From Clostridium sp. (GTDB taxonomy: Bacteria; Bacillota; Clostridia; Clostridiales; Clostridiaceae): a DNA stretch of 26,753 bases. Both the position numbers and the translations under genes were made by a program. This document shows positions 16,901 through 24,391 of the stretch, one piece after another; position 1 is the stretch's first letter; the number at the start of each line of letters is the position of its first letter. The stretch lies in the NCBI RefSeq assembly GCF_018372875.1, contig NZ_JAHAIF010000040.1:1-26753 (forward strand), in the 5' to 3' direction. The notes beneath the pieces were generated by a model. It was not told the DNA's origin and searched no databases. It was given only the letters and a program-made list of their open reading frames with translations.

Positions 16901-19900
16901 TAGACTAAAGGATAGTGCCTGCGTTGAAGTTGAAGATTTAGTAGTAACTTTTAATGGTACAACCCTTCAATATGATGATTTTTATATTGATCCTAATAAC
17001 AATGACTATCGTCTATATAATATAGAAAACTTTACTGAAGGAAATTATACATTATCATATTCTATACCATCTTCAATTAGAAATGATACTAATAATCCAT
17101 TTAATGATAAGAATAGAGATGTTATTTCAGATAATCAGTTATACATTTATGATGTAACAAATCCAACGCTTAATTCTTCAGTTCTTAAGTACAACTATAA
17201 AGATACAAAGGTTTATTCTTCTACTGATTTTATATCTGTAGGTAAGCTTGGAGATGCAACTACAGATATAGTAACAAACGATAATTTAAGTGAAAAATAT
17301 GATTTATACTATGAAATTAAAGATTTAAGCGGAAATATTGTTGCATTAAATTACATTAATAATATAGAGGAATATGAAATTCCTTTAAATTATGTAGATA
17401 GGAACTCAGTAATTAAAGAAAAACTTCCAAATGGTCATTACTCAATTTCTGTAGGTATTAAAGATAATTCAAATAACTCTAGCTCTAATGATCAAACTGA
17501 AAGTAATCCAAATAATTATTTAACAAGGAAATTTATTATTGATAATAACTCACCTAATATTACTTTCTCTTATGATAATTTTCCAGAAAACAACAATATA
17601 AATAAAGACTTTAATACTACTGTAAATGTTGAAGATTATGATCTTAATTATGTAAAAATTAAAGTTTATAAATATTCTTCTATCTTTGATAAAAACCCTA
17701 TAGAAATTTATTCACGAACCTATGACGATGACTCTACTAAAGAAGGAGCTAATTTTTCTAAAAGAATTGATAGTTCAATTTCAGAGTTGTCCAACTTAGA
17801 TAGTGGAATATATAAAATTAAAGTTGAAGCAAATGATAGGACAAATACCGAAATAATAAAAAATAATGAATCGCAATTTATAATTTACGATAAAGAAAGT
17901 CCTATAATTACCCTTAATAAATATGAAGGTAATTATTCTAACTGTTTAATTTTCAATAATAATAATGGAATAATTACTATAGGGGAAACTCCTAACGGTA
18001 CTACTGCTGCTCCAGATAATCACATAACAGTATCAGATAATTTAACATCGAGCTGTAAAATTGAATATACAGTATATAAAATTTCATATGATGAACAAAA
18101 CAATATTATAAAAGAAGAAAGCTTAAATGGTATCTATAATAACGGAGTTGATTTAAGTTCATTAAATGACGGAAGATACCAAATAGAATTAACTGTATAT
18201 GATAATGCAAATAATTCTTCCAATTGTTCAGGAAATTTTATAATTGATACTAATGCTCCAACTTATACAATTAATGGTTTATCTAACGTAGAAAACATTA
18301 ATCATTCTGTTAATTTATCAGTTGATATTAATGACTTTGATATCTCTGAAGTTTCAGTTATACTTCAAAGCCCTAATACTAACCCGATAGAAATTAATTC
18401 TTCAGTGGTAGAAGATATAAAATTCACTGCTAATTTTGGTGAATTAAATATTAATGGTGATTACACCTTGACTATAAATGCAAAAGATAGGGCTGGTCAC
18501 ACTATGGAAACCGTAACTAGAAACTTTAGAATTGATACTGAAGATCCTTCTATTAACTATAAAGACTTCACAACTAGTTATCTAAACTGTAAAGTTTATA
18601 AAAATAATAATACTACTATTAAAGTAGGTACTTCATCTGATAGTGATATAGAAATATCTGATAACCTGACTGATGACTGTGTGTTAAAGTATACTATTTA
18701 CTCTGATAATGGTACTATGTTAATTCCATCTACTATAATAGATAATAATTACATTAATCTAAACACTTTAGCTAATGGTAGATATAGATTAGAAATAACA
18801 GCTACTGATAATGCAGGTAATGAATCTTCAGCTCAATATGGATATTTCATCATAGATAATCAATCACCAGTAGTTAATATTAATGGGTTAAGTAATAATA
18901 ATGAATCAAAAGAGTTATTTAATAATCCATTTGATTTATCAGTTAGCATTTCAGACTTAGATATTAATAATGCTAAAGTAACATTAAAAACACCAAATGG
19001 AGACTTAATAGTTAAAGAAACAGGTACAATTACTGATAAAATATTTGTTGCTGATTTTGGAAACTTAAAAACAAATGGGGACTATATATTAACAATTACA
19101 GCATCAGATAGAGCTGGTAATGATCCTATAAATATAACTAGAAGATTTAGAATTGATACCACTGCCCCTATTATTCATAATGTACAGGTTAACGGTAAAA
19201 ATATTAATACATCTTCAATGAATTATACAACTTCTCATAATTCACCTATTTTTGTAAATTTCAGCGATAATCTAGATGAAGTGAATGTAATGAATCTATC
19301 AATTACTGCAACTAAAAATGGTATTACAACTTCTTTATCTAATGGAGGTTCATTAAAAGAAGATGGTGAATATATAATTTCTATTTATGCAACTGATTTA
19401 GCTGGAAATAGATCTTCTTTATATAGTTTCAACATTACAGTAGATACTGTTTTTCCTACTATTAGTACTACTGGAGTAAATAATGGTTACTATTATAATA
19501 AAAATATTACTCCTACTTGGAAAGTAGATGATGAAACAGCTTCTTTAAACGTCACTCTAAATGGTAAGCCATTTACTAGCTCTGAGTTATCAGCTGAAGG
19601 AAGTTATACTCTTAATATTAGTGCTACTGATTTAGCTGGAAATGTATCAACAGAAACTATTAACTTTGTAATAGATAAAACAGCTCCTATTATATCAATA
19701 GAAAACATTAAAAATCTAGGATATTATACCGATCCGATTACACCTATTATAAAATGGGATGATACTGATGCTATTGCAACCATACTATTACAAAATATTA
19801 ACTACTTTGGACAAGAAATAAATCAAGATGGTTCTTATGTGTTATATGTTAAAGTCGTTGATAAAGCTGGTAATATTAGTGACTTATCCTATAAGTTTAG

Positions 19901-20285
19901 ATTAAATATTTCTAAGCCTGAAATATTTGTTTCTGGAGTAAATGATGGAGATACTATCAAAGGTAGCTTCACTCCTGAATTTAAATTTAAAGATACTGTA
20001 GAATATAATATTCTACTAAATGGAAAAGAATATCATGGAGAAGAGATAACTAAAGAAGGTAATTATTCTCTTGTTATTACAGCAAAAGACGAGGATGGTA
20101 TTGAAACGGTAGAAACTATTAACTTTAAAGTAGAGAGTTCCCCAGAAGCTAATACATCAAATGATAAAAATAATGATAGTACCTCTTCATCACCTTTACC
20201 ATTAGCAATTGGTAGTATATTCGGACTTATTTTAATAGCTGCTTTATGCTACTACATTTATAAAAAGACTAAAAAAGATGAATAA
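13959..20285 (+). CDS. Giant membrane-anchored surface protein with many Ig-like repeats
   Basis: The protein has 2108 residues from ATG 13959, chosen because GAGGAGGG precedes it and a signal peptide begins directly (basic MIKRNKK, hydrophobic core, likely cut after VIVSA near residue 31). A C-terminal helix (PLPLAIGSIFGLILIAALCYY) followed by KKTKKDE anchors it; no LPxTG sortase motif is present. Residues ~35-550 are unrecognised. From there on, Ig-like beta-sandwich units repeat, each marked by (I/V)DxxxP at its border and an AxDxAGN-like strand (DNANN, DRAGH, DNAGN, DRAGN, DLAGN twice, DKAGN). Such repeats usually form long stalks. It is the only plus-strand gene, set between T7SS core and effector operons, and shares a palindromic control region with the core. 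It could be a secretion-linked wall-spanning factor or an adhesin. Confidence 0.85.
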   Translation: MIKRNKKLISLIVLTNFSVLNIINTPVIVSAKEIRSYSSYSNITKEYDSNAIEYFKQIYKSKNKYTSDEVINIQNNKIGGLKHISLEVSSSDIQSPDGLTNVDSYVYLNDLVNTIKDNNAISKSFYTLTRNQSLTTNDNTQNRKDQSDTGSKLDFYFYPNAGLQNTDINNILLDAKNSLNDRYNVFIPNENFKTQDCNISDLNPSNLPKDIINLLGKGEDNALYNINSLIPGNESIPSLLGIKAYPLISTSKLELNENVECIELQVGDNHYLLDETLLNKDLLMNDLNIDENSTLTLNIFTKDNENSIHTYSTNITTKKSIKENDYKFNINSYSNSIDENGINYSLSVTCPDENKEDNVYSIFNFDNNTSKEVITIGNSKLESSGSADSTLTSMDMYYMDLNGYYYSKTFNNFIDLSNKSYNYQEEITLNFTGLTPSNSYKLLSINDYNLETQLDITNNKVTIESFNEKYLLKNGVNTVTITDGSTTYILSFLYNCNELHYKILGNNPLDNDTFKLNKNSTDIEIQLATNFELPNSNENFIYFGSREYQNCISTTITSSNLLKIKLTNLSDLPEDFQDTLNIKIGDKNIQFNVIRDAVMPNFQLLNPDSAKKVENTYYFDSDKIEFSIEDNKGIDKVFITEKNGEPEELTPNSTINRNSNYEFTNNILTFRNLDPNVIENYTIDIIDIYGNRYTEVLNLFRDTNTPSINLFVNNNSDIKIDDTSSNILYIQSNKVTDGKLDLSFSISEGGNSDLSLIDTTSIRLIYNNESYSFRSEEISYNELTKLYNVSLDLPDPYNVYSTHLFIKASDYAGHECSSERFIVKYYNDYIDDEDINFNLSSTLSQNNKNISSKFDMVNGNSKFYITNKLKNNKLNVNFDPEQLTSINSISDINIEYNLDNDDPSDDIQTTITNSSDKKDFDLKLTEGVNNLKFTINCYNGNVYEGNVEIYYDTTLPSIELIDSCGNNVLGNTNLKNPITMIRLKDSACVEVEDLVVTFNGTTLQYDDFYIDPNNNDYRLYNIENFTEGNYTLSYSIPSSIRNDTNNPFNDKNRDVISDNQLYIYDVTNPTLNSSVLKYNYKDTKVYSSTDFISVGKLGDATTDIVTNDNLSEKYDLYYEIKDLSGNIVALNYINNIEEYEIPLNYVDRNSVIKEKLPNGHYSISVGIKDNSNNSSSNDQTESNPNNYLTRKFIIDNNSPNITFSYDNFPENNNINKDFNTTVNVEDYDLNYVKIKVYKYSSIFDKNPIEIYSRTYDDDSTKEGANFSKRIDSSISELSNLDSGIYKIKVEANDRTNTEIIKNNESQFIIYDKESPIITLNKYEGNYSNCLIFNNNNGIITIGETPNGTTAAPDNHITVSDNLTSSCKIEYTVYKISYDEQNNIIKEESLNGIYNNGVDLSSLNDGRYQIELTVYDNANNSSNCSGNFIIDTNAPTYTINGLSNVENINHSVNLSVDINDFDISEVSVILQSPNTNPIEINSSVVEDIKFTANFGELNINGDYTLTINAKDRAGHTMETVTRNFRIDTEDPSINYKDFTTSYLNCKVYKNNNTTIKVGTSSDSDIEISDNLTDDCVLKYTIYSDNGTMLIPSTIIDNNYINLNTLANGRYRLEITATDNAGNESSAQYGYFIIDNQSPVVNINGLSNNNESKELFNNPFDLSVSISDLDINNAKVTLKTPNGDLIVKETGTITDKIFVADFGNLKTNGDYILTITASDRAGNDPINITRRFRIDTTAPIIHNVQVNGKNINTSSMNYTTSHNSPIFVNFSDNLDEVNVMNLSITATKNGITTSLSNGGSLKEDGEYIISIYATDLAGNRSSLYSFNITVDTVFPTISTTGVNNGYYYNKNITPTWKVDDETASLNVTLNGKPFTSSELSAEGSYTLNISATDLAGNVSTETINFVIDKTAPIISIENIKNLGYYTDPITPIIKWDDTDAIATILLQNINYFGQEINQDGSYVLYVKVVDKAGNISDLSYKFRLNISKPEIFVSGVNDGDTIKGSFTPEFKFKDTVEYNILLNGKEYHGEEITKEGNYSLVITAKDEDGIETVETINFKVESSPEANTSNDKNNDSTSSSPLPLAIGSIFGLILIAALCYYIYKKTKKDE
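17890..19165 (+). repeat. Tandem duplication of a two-Ig unit inside the surface protein gene
   Basis: Two consecutive units of roughly 640 bases (about 17890-18535 and 18536-19165) encode matching protein blocks. Each begins after a (I/Y)D..(S/D)P border, has a Cys in YxNC followed by an NNN loop, an ISDNLT- or SDNLT-type stretch, a second Cys (SSCK, DDCV), a DGRY/NGRY strand, then an INGLSN domain ending in KDRAGH or SDRAGN. The Cys pair recurs in both, suggesting a disulfide per unit. Boundaries are approximate. Confidence 0.6.
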
Positions 20286-20291
20286 TTAAAA

Positions 20292-20330
20292 TTAAAAGGT
20301 AATGCATCACATTTATGCATTACCTTTTAA
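20292..20330. terminator. Bidirectional intrinsic terminator
   Basis: A 16-bp perfect stem (TTAAAAGGTAATGCAT and its complement) with a 7-base loop sits six bases after the Ig-protein stop and directly at the end of the convergent minus-strand operon. The A-run and T-run at the stem feet supply a U-tract in both directions. Confidence 0.85.
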
Positions 20331-20774
20331 TTAACTAAGATATACTCCACAGCTTATAATATAATAAAATTCCTTATCATTATTATTTCCTAATGAAAAA
20401 AACATTGGTGTAACTACCTTTAAATTATCCTTCATACAAAATTCTTTCATTTCTTGGTATATATTTTGATAATCCTTCAACTTATCAGCCTTTATTCTGA
20501 CACAAATCGTATCTCCCAAGCCATAGTAACTACTATATTCATAGCTAGTTCCTTTAATTTTTAATGAATTATAAGTTTGTATAAGAAAAGTAATATAAAA
20601 CTTCTCTTTATTCGCAGCTTCAATGTAATATGTTAAAGGTCCCTTTATTTTATATCCCACTTTTGACAATCCTGTTAAAAAGTCTTTTTCTGCACTTTCA
20701 ACGAGATCATAATTTACCAGGTATCTTTTAGAAACTACATTGTTATAACTCAAGCTGTCATAATAAAACTTCAT
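20331..20774 (-). CDS. Small DUF5085/GyrI-like protein (copy 2)
   Basis: The protein has 147 residues from ATG 20774, placed six bases after AGGGGTGG; GTG 20783 overlaps that site. The pattern of GYKIKGPLTYYIE, a following FYITFLIQTY strand and DTICVRIKADKLKDYQNIY resembles the GyrI-like/AraC effector-binding fold and the DUF5085 proteins that recur near LXG effector genes. The 145-aa product upstream (GPVVYQI, then YKVYIPI) has the same layout, so the pair probably arose by duplication. No membrane segment or catalytic motif is visible. It is the last gene of the effector operon. It may be a chaperone, immunity or ligand-binding factor; none can be shown here. Confidence 0.7.
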   Translation of the reverse strand: MKFYYDSLSYNNVVSKRYLVNYDLVESAEKDFLTGLSKVGYKIKGPLTYYIEAANKEKFYITFLIQTYNSLKIKGTSYEYSSYYGLGDTICVRIKADKLKDYQNIYQEMKEFCMKDNLKVVTPMFFSLGNNNDKEFYYIISCGVYLS

Positions 20775-20785
20775 ATTAACCACCC

Positions 20786-21223
20786 CTAATCCTGTATTTC
20801 TGAAAAAATATCAACTATAGGGTCTCCATATCCGTCTAGATATACATAATAAAAAGGTTCTATTAATCTTTTATCACTTTGCTCTGCACAAAGCTTTAAT
20901 AATTCTTTAGACATTTCTAAATCTTCCTCATCTACAACTCTACAACTTAAAGATGATTCTAAGCTAATTCTATTTATAAATTCTAACTGCGAATCAGAAC
21001 TTAATTTCACACTTGCATTAATTGGAATATATACTTTATAAGTATTCCTTGACTCCTGCCCCTCATCTAAAATTTGATAAACTACAGGCCCCGTTGGATA
21101 TAAATCATTATCAATAATAAATTTCTTTAATTCTGCCATTAGTTTAACGACTTCATCTTTTTTACACACTTGCTCTATAGCTAATAAATTGTTTAGTTCT
21201 AATGATTTGTTTTTAATTTTCAT
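20786..21223 (-). CDS. Small DUF5085/GyrI-like protein (copy 1)
   Basis: This 145-residue cytoplasmic protein carries LYPTGPVVYQI, YKVYIPINASV and a C-terminal EPFYYVYLDGYGD segment, a strand-helix layout like GyrI-like ligand-binding domains and DUF5085. It starts four bases after the membrane protein gene, with AAGGGTG inside that gene's end, and its stop is 11 bases before the next ATG, so it belongs to the LXG operon. Paired small proteins of this type after LXG effectors are a recurring arrangement. Function is not established, and the family call is by resemblance only. Confidence 0.7.
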   Translation of the reverse strand: MKIKNKSLELNNLLAIEQVCKKDEVVKLMAELKKFIIDNDLYPTGPVVYQILDEGQESRNTYKVYIPINASVKLSSDSQLEFINRISLESSLSCRVVDEEDLEMSKELLKLCAEQSDKRLIEPFYYVYLDGYGDPIVDIFSEIQD

Positions 21224-21227
21224 TCTG

Positions 21228-21935
21228 CTACACCCTTTTTACATTATTTATTTGGTATACATAGTACATTCTTTTTAATGCAAATACTCCTAAAACAGCA
21301 GTTATTAATATAATTCCATAATTTAAACCTAATAGATAATATAGCGTCCCAAAAACTTCAGTAATATATTTACCTTTATTAGCAATAGGTATCAACATTG
21401 GTACCAATGGAAGTATAAATAATAAATACCTAGGATTAAACTTATATCTATAATTTTCTTTTATATAATATCCATCAATCAATCTTCTTTTAATCTTATT
21501 ATTATAAATAAGAATCCCTACATAAGTTAAGATAAAACTAATTAATGCAATAATCCAAAATATATCTAAATACCCTTCATAAACAATATTCGTTATATAA
21601 GTAATCAATAAGGATAATGTAAATATTATTGTTCCTGAAACAACACTAAGATTTATCAACCTATCAACATTTTTTTTAATTAATACCATTAAAATAAGTA
21701 TAATGCTAAAAACTGCCCCCAATAAATATACTCCTATAATCAAATATAGTAATACTTTTAGTATTTCCCCACCTATAATATTTTCTGATTGTTTATATGG
21801 AAGAAATAAAATCAAACCACTTATTAGGTTAAATAATAATAAGAGAATCTTATTGCTTATTTTAGACATTTGATCTTCAAATATATTAGTAATACCATAA
21901 AACTTTTCTTTACTTAAGTTTTTCAATTCTTTCAT
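21228..21935 (-). CDS. Multi-pass membrane protein, candidate immunity protein
   Basis: The protein has 235 residues from ATG 21935, which lies seven bases after GAGGAG; an in-frame TTG at 21968 overlaps the previous gene and lacks a binding site. After a ~28-residue charged N-terminus there are about six hydrophobic helices (roughly 30-47, 57-85, 93-114, 122-142, 168-183 and 195-225) with short charged loops. No transporter or enzyme motif is seen. It directly follows an LXG protein whose C-terminus looks membrane-active; immunity proteins against pore-forming effectors are often membrane proteins encoded next to them. Immunity is therefore the best guess, made on position alone. Confidence 0.7.
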   Translation of the reverse strand: MKELKNLSKEKFYGITNIFEDQMSKISNKILLLLFNLISGLILFLPYKQSENIIGGEILKVLLYLIIGVYLLGAVFSIILILMVLIKKNVDRLINLSVVSGTIIFTLSLLITYITNIVYEGYLDIFWIIALISFILTYVGILIYNNKIKRRLIDGYYIKENYRYKFNPRYLLFILPLVPMLIPIANKGKYITEVFGTLYYLLGLNYGIILITAVLGVFALKRMYYVYQINNVKRV

Positions 21936-21961
21936 ACATTTTCTCCTCGTTAACATTTTTC

Positions 21962-23431
21962 TTACCAAAATACTTTTGCTACAACATTTCCAATATCATC
22001 AGTAATATCATTTATTATATCTTTTCCATGATCAACTAAAGTTTTAGGTGGTTCTCCAAATTTAATTGTAGAAACTGCAGTTGATACAATAGTTCCAACA
22101 ATAGTTCCAACTGCTGCTCCCACTAAAGGTATTGGTATTAAAACTTGGCCTAAAGCTGCTGCTCCAGTAGTTATTCCTACATCTATCCCAATCTCTACTG
22201 CACTATTGATAGCTGTATCAATGTAGCCTTCGGTATTATCCCATTCCCACTCTCCTGTCATTGGGTTATATATGTTTTCCGGAACATTAGATACAACGGT
22301 TACCACCTTTCCGAACTTATCAACATACTTTAATGTATTTGAAAATTTAGTTGGTCCATTAATTGATCCTTCTGAAATTTGGTTGAATGCCTGTTTAAAA
22401 CCAGCATTATTTTTAAACTGATTGACCAATTTACTATTAACAAATTTACCATCCTTATTTACAACTTTAATACCGTCTCTTATCATTTGACTTATATTTC
22501 TTCTAGAAAGGTGACTTAAACCTAAAGTCTCCAATTGCTTTCTTATTTTAGGAATATTCTTTTCATCCGTTATTAGCTTATAGACTAGCTCACCTGCTTC
22601 ATTTTTTCTGACATCAAAACTTGCTCCTATTGAGTATAACTTTATAGCATCCTCTATGGTTATAAGTTTATCTGCACCCGTAAAAAATACTCCTACAGGA
22701 ACTGCCATATCCATTATCATTTTCACATATTTATCTGGAACATATTTTGATGTTTCAATTACTTCATTGCTTGATATAACTTGATATTCCTTAAGTTTCT
22801 TAAAATTATCATTAGATGTAAATGTATCTATATTCACACTAATACCTTCATGGGTAGTTATTGACATCATATTCTTTATAATACTAGATATGTTATCAAT
22901 AATATCAATAACATTTTTCATATCATTACTATGAGCATCATCGAATCTCTCTAATGACTTAATAACATCCTCGGCCTTGGTATTGGCATTTTCATATCCA
23001 GTTTTAATACTTGATGAATAATCACTGCCTATAGATATATAATTACTTGCATCATTTACTATTGCACTTATATTTTCATTAACTGATATATAATCATCTT
23101 TAGTATCTGCCAACTTATCTTTTAATGAATTAATGTATTCACTATTTATTATTGCGTTTTTACTTTTATCCACACTACAGCTAAAGTCATTAATAGTACC
23201 ATATAGCTTCACATTAACTTCCATAAGAATTACTTTTAAAGTTTTTATAATCTCGTTATGAACCATTGAACAATATTCTTTAACATTATCTGCTGTTTTT
23301 CCTGAAAATTCTTGCAATCCTGTAATTTCTTTAAGAGATAATTCTACTTCACTAAGTATTTCTTCCTGATTTTCAATAATATCACTGAGATCCTCATATT
23401 CATTTATAATGGCATTTATATCAATTTTCAT
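21962..23431 (-). CDS. LXG-domain T7SS effector with glycine-rich hydrophobic C-terminus
   Basis: The protein has 489 residues from ATG 23431 (TTG 23434 adjacent), after an AGGTG that overlaps the end of the 92-aa gene. The N-terminal ~200 residues are helical and fit an LXG targeting domain: early acidic helix, then LQEFSGKTADNVKEY with FSG at 42-44 and a following VHNEII. The middle part (~200-370) is unrecognised. The last ~90 residues begin with MTGEWEWDN and contain a hydrophobic, small-residue stretch (about 410-456: GAAALG, LVGAAVGTIVGTIV) with GxxxG-like spacing, then GEPPKTLVDHGKD and a final KVFW. Glycine-zipper C-termini occur in membrane-damaging LXG toxins. The adjacent membrane protein would be the immunity factor. 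The exact activity is unproven. Confidence 0.82.
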   Translation of the reverse strand: MKIDINAIINEYEDLSDIIENQEEILSEVELSLKEITGLQEFSGKTADNVKEYCSMVHNEIIKTLKVILMEVNVKLYGTINDFSCSVDKSKNAIINSEYINSLKDKLADTKDDYISVNENISAIVNDASNYISIGSDYSSSIKTGYENANTKAEDVIKSLERFDDAHSNDMKNVIDIIDNISSIIKNMMSITTHEGISVNIDTFTSNDNFKKLKEYQVISSNEVIETSKYVPDKYVKMIMDMAVPVGVFFTGADKLITIEDAIKLYSIGASFDVRKNEAGELVYKLITDEKNIPKIRKQLETLGLSHLSRRNISQMIRDGIKVVNKDGKFVNSKLVNQFKNNAGFKQAFNQISEGSINGPTKFSNTLKYVDKFGKVVTVVSNVPENIYNPMTGEWEWDNTEGYIDTAINSAVEIGIDVGITTGAAALGQVLIPIPLVGAAVGTIVGTIVSTAVSTIKFGEPPKTLVDHGKDIINDITDDIGNVVAKVFW

Positions 23432-23442
23432 CAATTGAGCAC

Positions 23443-23721
23443 CTACTTTTTTAAATTATTTTTAATATTTTCATCAGTTTCTGCAAATAATTTTCCAATC
23501 TCTATAAAGTTAGATATATCTTTATTTAATAGCTTACTATATTCAGATAATATGAGTTTAATTTTACCTATTGCTTCCGAATATTTATCGATACACTCTA
23601 TAGAACTATTCTTTGGTGCAAAAAGAATTCCTTTATTATTTTCTATTGATCTTTCATTTGCCTTTTCTAGCTTTCTAATAACTTTTTCATATTCTTTAAA
23701 ATCAATTTTAATATCTCCCAA
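23443..23721 (-). CDS. Lap1-like adaptor (SACOL2603-like) with FxxxD motif
   Basis: This 92-residue helical protein starts at TTG 23721, eight bases after AGGAG, with no nearby alternative. Two helices are joined by a small-residue turn (FAPKNSS). Near the C-terminus FAETD (79-83) matches the FxxxD motif of Lap1 adaptors, which dimerise with the LXG domain and serve as an export signal. The stop overlaps the ribosome binding site of the LXG gene, an order (small helical proteins, then LXG) typical of these effectors. It parallels the 96-aa protein at 1369-1659 (FEETD), though the rest of the two sequences differ. Confidence 0.72.
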   Translation of the reverse strand: MGDIKIDFKEYEKVIRKLEKANERSIENNKGILFAPKNSSIECIDKYSEAIGKIKLILSEYSKLLNKDISNFIEIGKLFAETDENIKNNLKK

Positions 23722-23740
23722 GAAAAACTCTCCTAACTTA

Positions 23741-24133
23741 TTAATTATCTAACATACTCTCTCTTAAGCTTTTCCAATAGCTAAGTTGGTTATTAACTTG
23801 TATAATACTATTATTTATTTCTTCTACCTTTGAACTTAATTTCAATTGAATATCTGTATAGTAAGCATTTTGATTATTATAATTATTTAAGATTTCATTT
23901 TTTAGTACTTCTTCAAATTCTTCAACTGTGTTGCCTTCCCAATCCCATGTAAAACCTAATTTATTTATTGATTTATAAAACTCTTTAAAATCATCCTTAT
24001 TGCTATTAAAATAATTATTAATATTTTTTTGTAAATCATCTATAATATTTTCTACTTGAGACTTTTTTTCTTCTAAGCTATTTTTTCTTACATTTAAATT
24101 ATTTATTGTAAAATTTACCTCAGCAATCCCCAT
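23741..24133 (-). CDS. Helical WXG-like adaptor (Lap2/YwqH-like) with WEG motif
   Basis: The protein has 130 residues from ATG 24133, which follows AGGAG by seven bases and the promoter by ~30; a longer frame to 24229 would run through that promoter and is rejected. Two long charged helices flank FTWDWEGNTVEEF, where WEG (65-67) sits at the turn as in WXG100 proteins. The length is above the usual 100 residues and closer to YwqH-type (DUF5082) or Lap2 (DUF3958-like) partners. It is the first gene of the LXG operon and ends 19 bases before the Lap1-like start. It is likely a co-secreted or targeting partner of the LXG protein. Confidence 0.7.
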   Translation of the reverse strand: MGIAEVNFTINNLNVRKNSLEEKKSQVENIIDDLQKNINNYFNSNKDDFKEFYKSINKLGFTWDWEGNTVEEFEEVLKNEILNNYNNQNAYYTDIQLKLSSKVEEINNSIIQVNNQLSYWKSLRESMLDN

Positions 24134-24161
24134 CTTTACTCTCCTTTTATCATATAATTTT

Positions 24162-24190
24162 ATTTTATTATTTTTAGCTTTTTTAGTCAA
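24162..24190 (-). promoter_or_regulatory. Near-consensus sigma-A promoter of the LXG effector operon
   Basis: On the minus strand TTGACT (plus 24185-24190) and TAAAAT (plus 24162-24167) are exactly 17 bases apart, ~30 bases before the ATG of the 130-aa gene. This is the best promoter match in the window and gives a short leader. It lies just downstream of the terminator hairpin at 24215-24248. Confidence 0.7.
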
Positions 24191-24214
24191 TAATGTATAT
24201 TTATTACAATAAAG

Positions 24215-24248
24215 AAAGTAATGAGCCACTCTATTTCAATTGACTCAT
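24215..24248 (-). terminator. Intrinsic terminator before the LXG operon
   Basis: Minus-strand ATGAGTCA and TGGCTCAT pair over 8 bp (one G-U) around a 12-base loop, followed by a U-rich run (TTACTTTCTTTATT). It insulates the LXG operon from upstream transcription and is the diverged partner of the hairpin at 25288-25330. Confidence 0.6.
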
Positions 24249-24305
24249 AATCCTATTTCAGTGCATTATTTAAGTTATTTATAAATGCTTTTATACTTTC
24301 AATTG
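24215..24305 (-). repeat. Diverged direct repeat, copy 1 (gene tail plus terminator)
   Basis: The minus strand shares ATTGAAAG, AATAATGCA(C/T)TGAAA, an ATGA(G/A)TCA hairpin arm with a following (A/C)(A/T)TGAAAT-type loop, and the GGCT..CATTA arm with 25288-25380, in the same order and similar spacing. Both copies hold a reading-frame end encoding NNALK just before the terminator. Confidence 0.5.
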
Positions 24306-24366
24306 TTTTAGAACTCTTACCATCTTCAATTAGACTTATCTCGAAATTCTCTACTATCTCATTCAT
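24253..24366 (-). pseudogene. Truncated tyrosine-recombinase N-terminus (37 codons)
   Basis: A short frame with a good AGGAG site encodes a peptide beginning MNEIVENFEISLIEDGKSSK and continuing TIESIKAFINNLNNALK, then a stop. This is the typical start of a phage-integrase SAM-like core-binding domain (the LIEDGKSSKTIESI helix pair), but the rest of that domain and the catalytic domain are absent. The last residues (NNALK) recur at the end of the frame near 25332, suggesting that the recombinase start was joined to an unrelated tail by rearrangement. It is probably a remnant, although it retains a translatable start. Confidence 0.6.
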
Positions 24367-24391
24367 TCTTATTACTCCTCTCAATCTTCTT

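Noticed and set aside
20160..20285. Sortase (LPxTG) anchor in the Ig protein
   Set aside because: The tail before the membrane helix reads SSPLPLAIG with no LPxTG-like motif; anchoring is by the helix itself.
24134..24229. Longer start for the 130-aa gene (in-frame ATG at 24229)
   Set aside because: It would run through a near-consensus promoter and into the terminator, and adds a region rich in K/Y/N without a ribosome binding site; ATG 24133 has AGGAG at good spacing.
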